Positions 62,191 to 64,000 of a stretch of DNA of 64,000 bases are shown one piece after another. A program made the translations under genes and the position numbers. Source of the DNA: Arthrobacter sp. FB24 (lineage in GTDB: Bacteria > Actinomycetota > Actinomycetes > Actinomycetales > Micrococcaceae); the NCBI RefSeq assembly GCF_000196235.1, contig NC_008537.1, positions 1 to 64,000 of the forward strand. Direction: 5' to 3'. The notes under the pieces are model-generated. The model did not search any database, was not told the DNA's origin, and saw only the letters and a program-made list of their open reading frames with translations. Within the stretch, counting starts at the first letter, position 1, and each line of letters opens with the position of its first letter.

Positions 62191-62655
62191 ATGAAAACGA
62201 TGACTTCAGCCGACGAGGAACGCCAGAACCCCCCGCACCCCGGACCCGGCACGGGCCCGGACGCAGGGATGCCGCTGGGCGCCCGGCGCCTGGTGCTCAT
62301 TGGCGGGCTTTGCGTCCCGGTCGGACTGGTCGCCGGGCCCTACCTGCTTGGTCTTCAGCTGCTGGCTGTCGGCGGTGTCGTGGTCGTGGCCGTGGCATTG
62401 TCATACGGCCCTGGCCGGGCATGGTTCTGGAGGTGGTCCTGGCTTACGGCGGCCGCGGGCGCTCTCTGGATGGCAGCCACCATCGCATACTGGGGGACCA
62501 TCGTCGCCGCGGCAGATGCGTCCGCGCCACTGTCGGGCTGGTCCCCGGTGTTATTTAACATCGGTGCCGGAGGTCTTGTCATCATGGCCGCCGCCGCCGC
62601 CGGTGGGGCGCTGGCGCGGTACCGTTCCCGCCGGGCGGCGGCCGCGGCGGCCTGA
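62191..62655 (+). CDS. Four-TM membrane protein, hypothetical
   Basis: 154 residues from ATG 62191 after AAGGATCC. Hydrophilic start, then four helices (LVLIGGLCVPVGLVAGPYLL, LAVGGVVVVAVALSYGPG, WLTAAAGALWMAATIAYWG, VLFNIGAGGLVIMAAAAAG). No family recognised. Convergent with the CopC gene across a strong terminator. Confidence 0.65.
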   Translation: MKTMTSADEERQNPPHPGPGTGPDAGMPLGARRLVLIGGLCVPVGLVAGPYLLGLQLLAVGGVVVVAVALSYGPGRAWFWRWSWLTAAAGALWMAATIAYWGTIVAAADASAPLSGWSPVLFNIGAGGLVIMAAAAAGGALARYRSRRAAAAAA

Positions 62656-62666
62656 CGCCCGGGCCC

Positions 62667-62700
62667 GACCCCGGTACCGGATAGTCCGGTCGCCGGGGTC
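62667..62700. terminator. Bidirectional terminator before copC
   Basis: GACCCCGG pairs with CCGGGGTC, with an inner ACCGGA/TCCGGT stem around TAG. It sits between the convergent membrane-protein and CopC genes. Confidence 0.75.
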
Positions 62701-62725
62701 AGGCCGGGGAGTGCGTGCCGGGGCT

Positions 62726-63340
62726 TTAGGAGTTCCTGTTCCTGTCCCGCCTGCGGCGGCCCAGGAAGAGGATACCGGCCAGCGCGGCGATAACGGCGGC
62801 CGCTATGCCCAGCGTCATCAGCGCATTGTCGTTGTTGGGTGGTGCGGCCCGTTCAAACTCCGTGGTGCCTGGCGCGGCGGATGCCGGAGTCGGTACCGGC
62901 GAAGGTGCCGCCGATGCCGGCGAAGGTGCCGCCGATGCGGTTCGGGCAGGGTCCTGAACCGTGTAGGAGTAACTTCCGTCAATCGGGTGTCCGTCGGAGG
63001 AAACGGCCCGCCACAGCACTTTGTGAGGCCCGTTGGCCCCGGGGACGACCGTGGTGGAAATCGTTGCGCCGGCGACGGTCACTTTCCCGTCGCTGAGCGT
63101 TTTTCCCTCGCCGTCGGTAACGGTGATCACGCTGAGGTTCAAGCTTTTCGAATCGGTCGGCGGCTCCGAGAGGGTGAGCGAGACCGTCCCCGGCGCGGAG
63201 GTCACGGTAGCGTCCGCGGCCGGGGACGTGGACTGAAGGGCGTCGTGGGCCAGTGCCGGTCCTGCGGCAACCGCAGGGATAAGCAGCCCGGCGGCCAGTG
63301 CCAGGCCTAGACGGACGCGTTGTTTTTGGATCAGGTTCAT
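62726..63340 (-). CDS. CopC-domain copper resistance protein
   Basis: 204 residues from ATG 63340. A signal peptide (RLGLALAAGLLIPAVAAGPA, cut after ALA) gives a mature start AHDALQSTSPAADATV whose N-terminal His-2 is the CopC Cu(II) ligand. The domain continues with SAPGTVSLTLSEPPTDSKSL and HPIDGSYSYTVQDPA. A Pro/Ala linker and C-terminal helix (TLGIAAAVIAALAGILFLG) then anchor it. The upstream reading frame runs into it without a stop. Confidence 0.88.
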   Translation of the reverse strand: MNLIQKQRVRLGLALAAGLLIPAVAAGPALAHDALQSTSPAADATVTSAPGTVSLTLSEPPTDSKSLNLSVITVTDGEGKTLSDGKVTVAGATISTTVVPGANGPHKVLWRAVSSDGHPIDGSYSYTVQDPARTASAAPSPASAAPSPVPTPASAAPGTTEFERAAPPNNDNALMTLGIAAAVIAALAGILFLGRRRRDRNRNS

Positions 63341-64000
63341 GGTGGGGTCTTCAATTCTGGATCGTCGGAGAATGGCTGGCAAGGCCGCATGGCGGCCGAC
63401 CTCCAGCGGCGGTCCCCGGGCCGGAACCTCCCCGAGTGCACTCCCCCGCCGCGCGGGCCGCCTGCCGCCGATGACGGCCAGGCGCAACACCGGCAGCATG
63501 CCCCCCGGAACCGGTGGCTCAATCAGGATCCGCAGCCACGCCGCCAATGCCCACAACGATGCCTCTGTCCGGGCGAGCACGAGAGCGGTGGCAAGCGTGG
63601 CCAGAACGTGCAGGCCAAGCATGGCAGCGGCGGGATCTGCGGCCGGCGTGACCTGAATGAAGGTCTCAGGTCCGGGCACGGGAAGGATCGGCCCGCCGTG
63701 CACGTGGGCCGCAGGCCGCGCGGCCGATACCGCCGGACCGGACAAGGCAGAGAAGACCTGGTGAACAGCGAACTGTCCCGCAAGGAGATACCCGGCAAGC
63801 GCCGGGGCGGTCATTTTGGCCCCGGTCAGCGGTGCTGCGGCCAAAGTCGCCAGCGCTGCCAGCGCTGCCAGCGCTGCGAGGACCTGCGGTGCCGGCAGTT
63901 CCCCGCCGGCGGAAACATGCGCAGCCGCCGCGAGGGAGAGAACCGTCCCGGCGACGGCAAGGGCCCGCGGGATCCGCAACGGGGCACGCGGAACATTCAC
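63341..64000 (-). CDS. Multi-TM membrane protein, partial, in frame with copC
   Basis: Frame open to the window edge (possible GTG start at 64000, or it continues outside). Hydrophobic helices include LAALAALAALATLAAAPLTG, ALAGYLLAGQFAVHQVFSAL and LHVLATLATALVLARTEASL, ending in an Arg-rich tail ARRGSALGEVPARGPPLEVG. Such proteins commonly precede copC/ycnI genes in actinobacteria. No stop separates it from copC, so either a fusion or a lost stop. Confidence 0.55.

Noticed and set aside
1-64000. CRISPR arrays, tRNA or rRNA genes, plasmid replication initiator
   Set aside because: No regular repeat-spacer pattern, no tRNA-like cloverleaf or rRNA text, and no Rep or ParA protein was seen in any frame.

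Overview
The window is GC-rich, with tightly packed genes, overlapping start/stop junctions, many GTG starts and long leader-regulated genes. DUF4193, DUF3188, SURF1, a protein mannosyltransferase, COG4315 lipoproteins, TDT carriers and c-di-AMP riboswitches together point to an actinobacterium, most likely of the Arthrobacter/Pseudarthrobacter group (Micrococcaceae). No rRNA, tRNA, replication initiator or ParA is visible. It is therefore either a piece of a large plasmid or a chromosomal region carrying an integrated mobilizable island.

Layout. 1-6.7 kb: envelope and stress genes (rhomboid-like/MprF-type lysyltransferase, secreted phosphoesterase, DedA, ChrB N-domain, a TPR protein). 7.1-11.1 kb: nested transposons. 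A Tn402/Tn5053-type multi-repeat end with a TniR-like resolvase is followed by a second element encoding a serine recombinase, a DDE (TniA/TnsB-like) transposase and a TniB-like ATPase. 11.2-16.4 kb: ECF sigma/anti-sigma pair, COG4315 lipoprotein, LysR regulator divergent from a TDT carrier, DUF3105. 16.4-17.8 kb: an IS110-family element. 18-22.4 kb: an island of poorly known genes with one broken gene. 22.7-37.8 kb: a mobilization region (NrdH, SSB, ribbon-helix-helix-like and HTH proteins, a possible oriT, MobC, relaxase). It is interrupted by a frameshifted cysteine synthase, a second IS110 element, an HTH/nucleotidyltransferase toxin-antitoxin-like pair, a flavin reductase-permease-GntR cluster and gene remnants. 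A partial second copy of a mobilization-associated gene closes the segment.

37.9-54.1 kb is a metal and redox cluster: a DtxR/MntR regulator divergent from a two-domain multicopper oxidase plus ZIP carrier; a SHOCT protein plus three-domain multicopper oxidase; YnfA; a membrane-bound ferritin/VIT protein; a riboswitch-controlled NlpC/P60 protein; VKOR; LspA; a P1B-type metal ATPase with an ArsR regulator; CcdA; and a TlpA-like lipoprotein. Metal uptake, oxidation, storage, efflux and extracytoplasmic disulfide chemistry are thus encoded side by side.

54.5-64 kb: a second HTH/AbiEii-like nucleotidyltransferase pair, then housekeeping-like genes (DUF4193, YhcG nuclease, SURF1, DUF3188, protein mannosyltransferase, CopC). 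Several genes (19.4, 28.0, 36.7 and 47.3 kb) carry single-base frameshifts. At three sites the change is one extra C in a CC run, so either recent decay or base-call errors must be considered.
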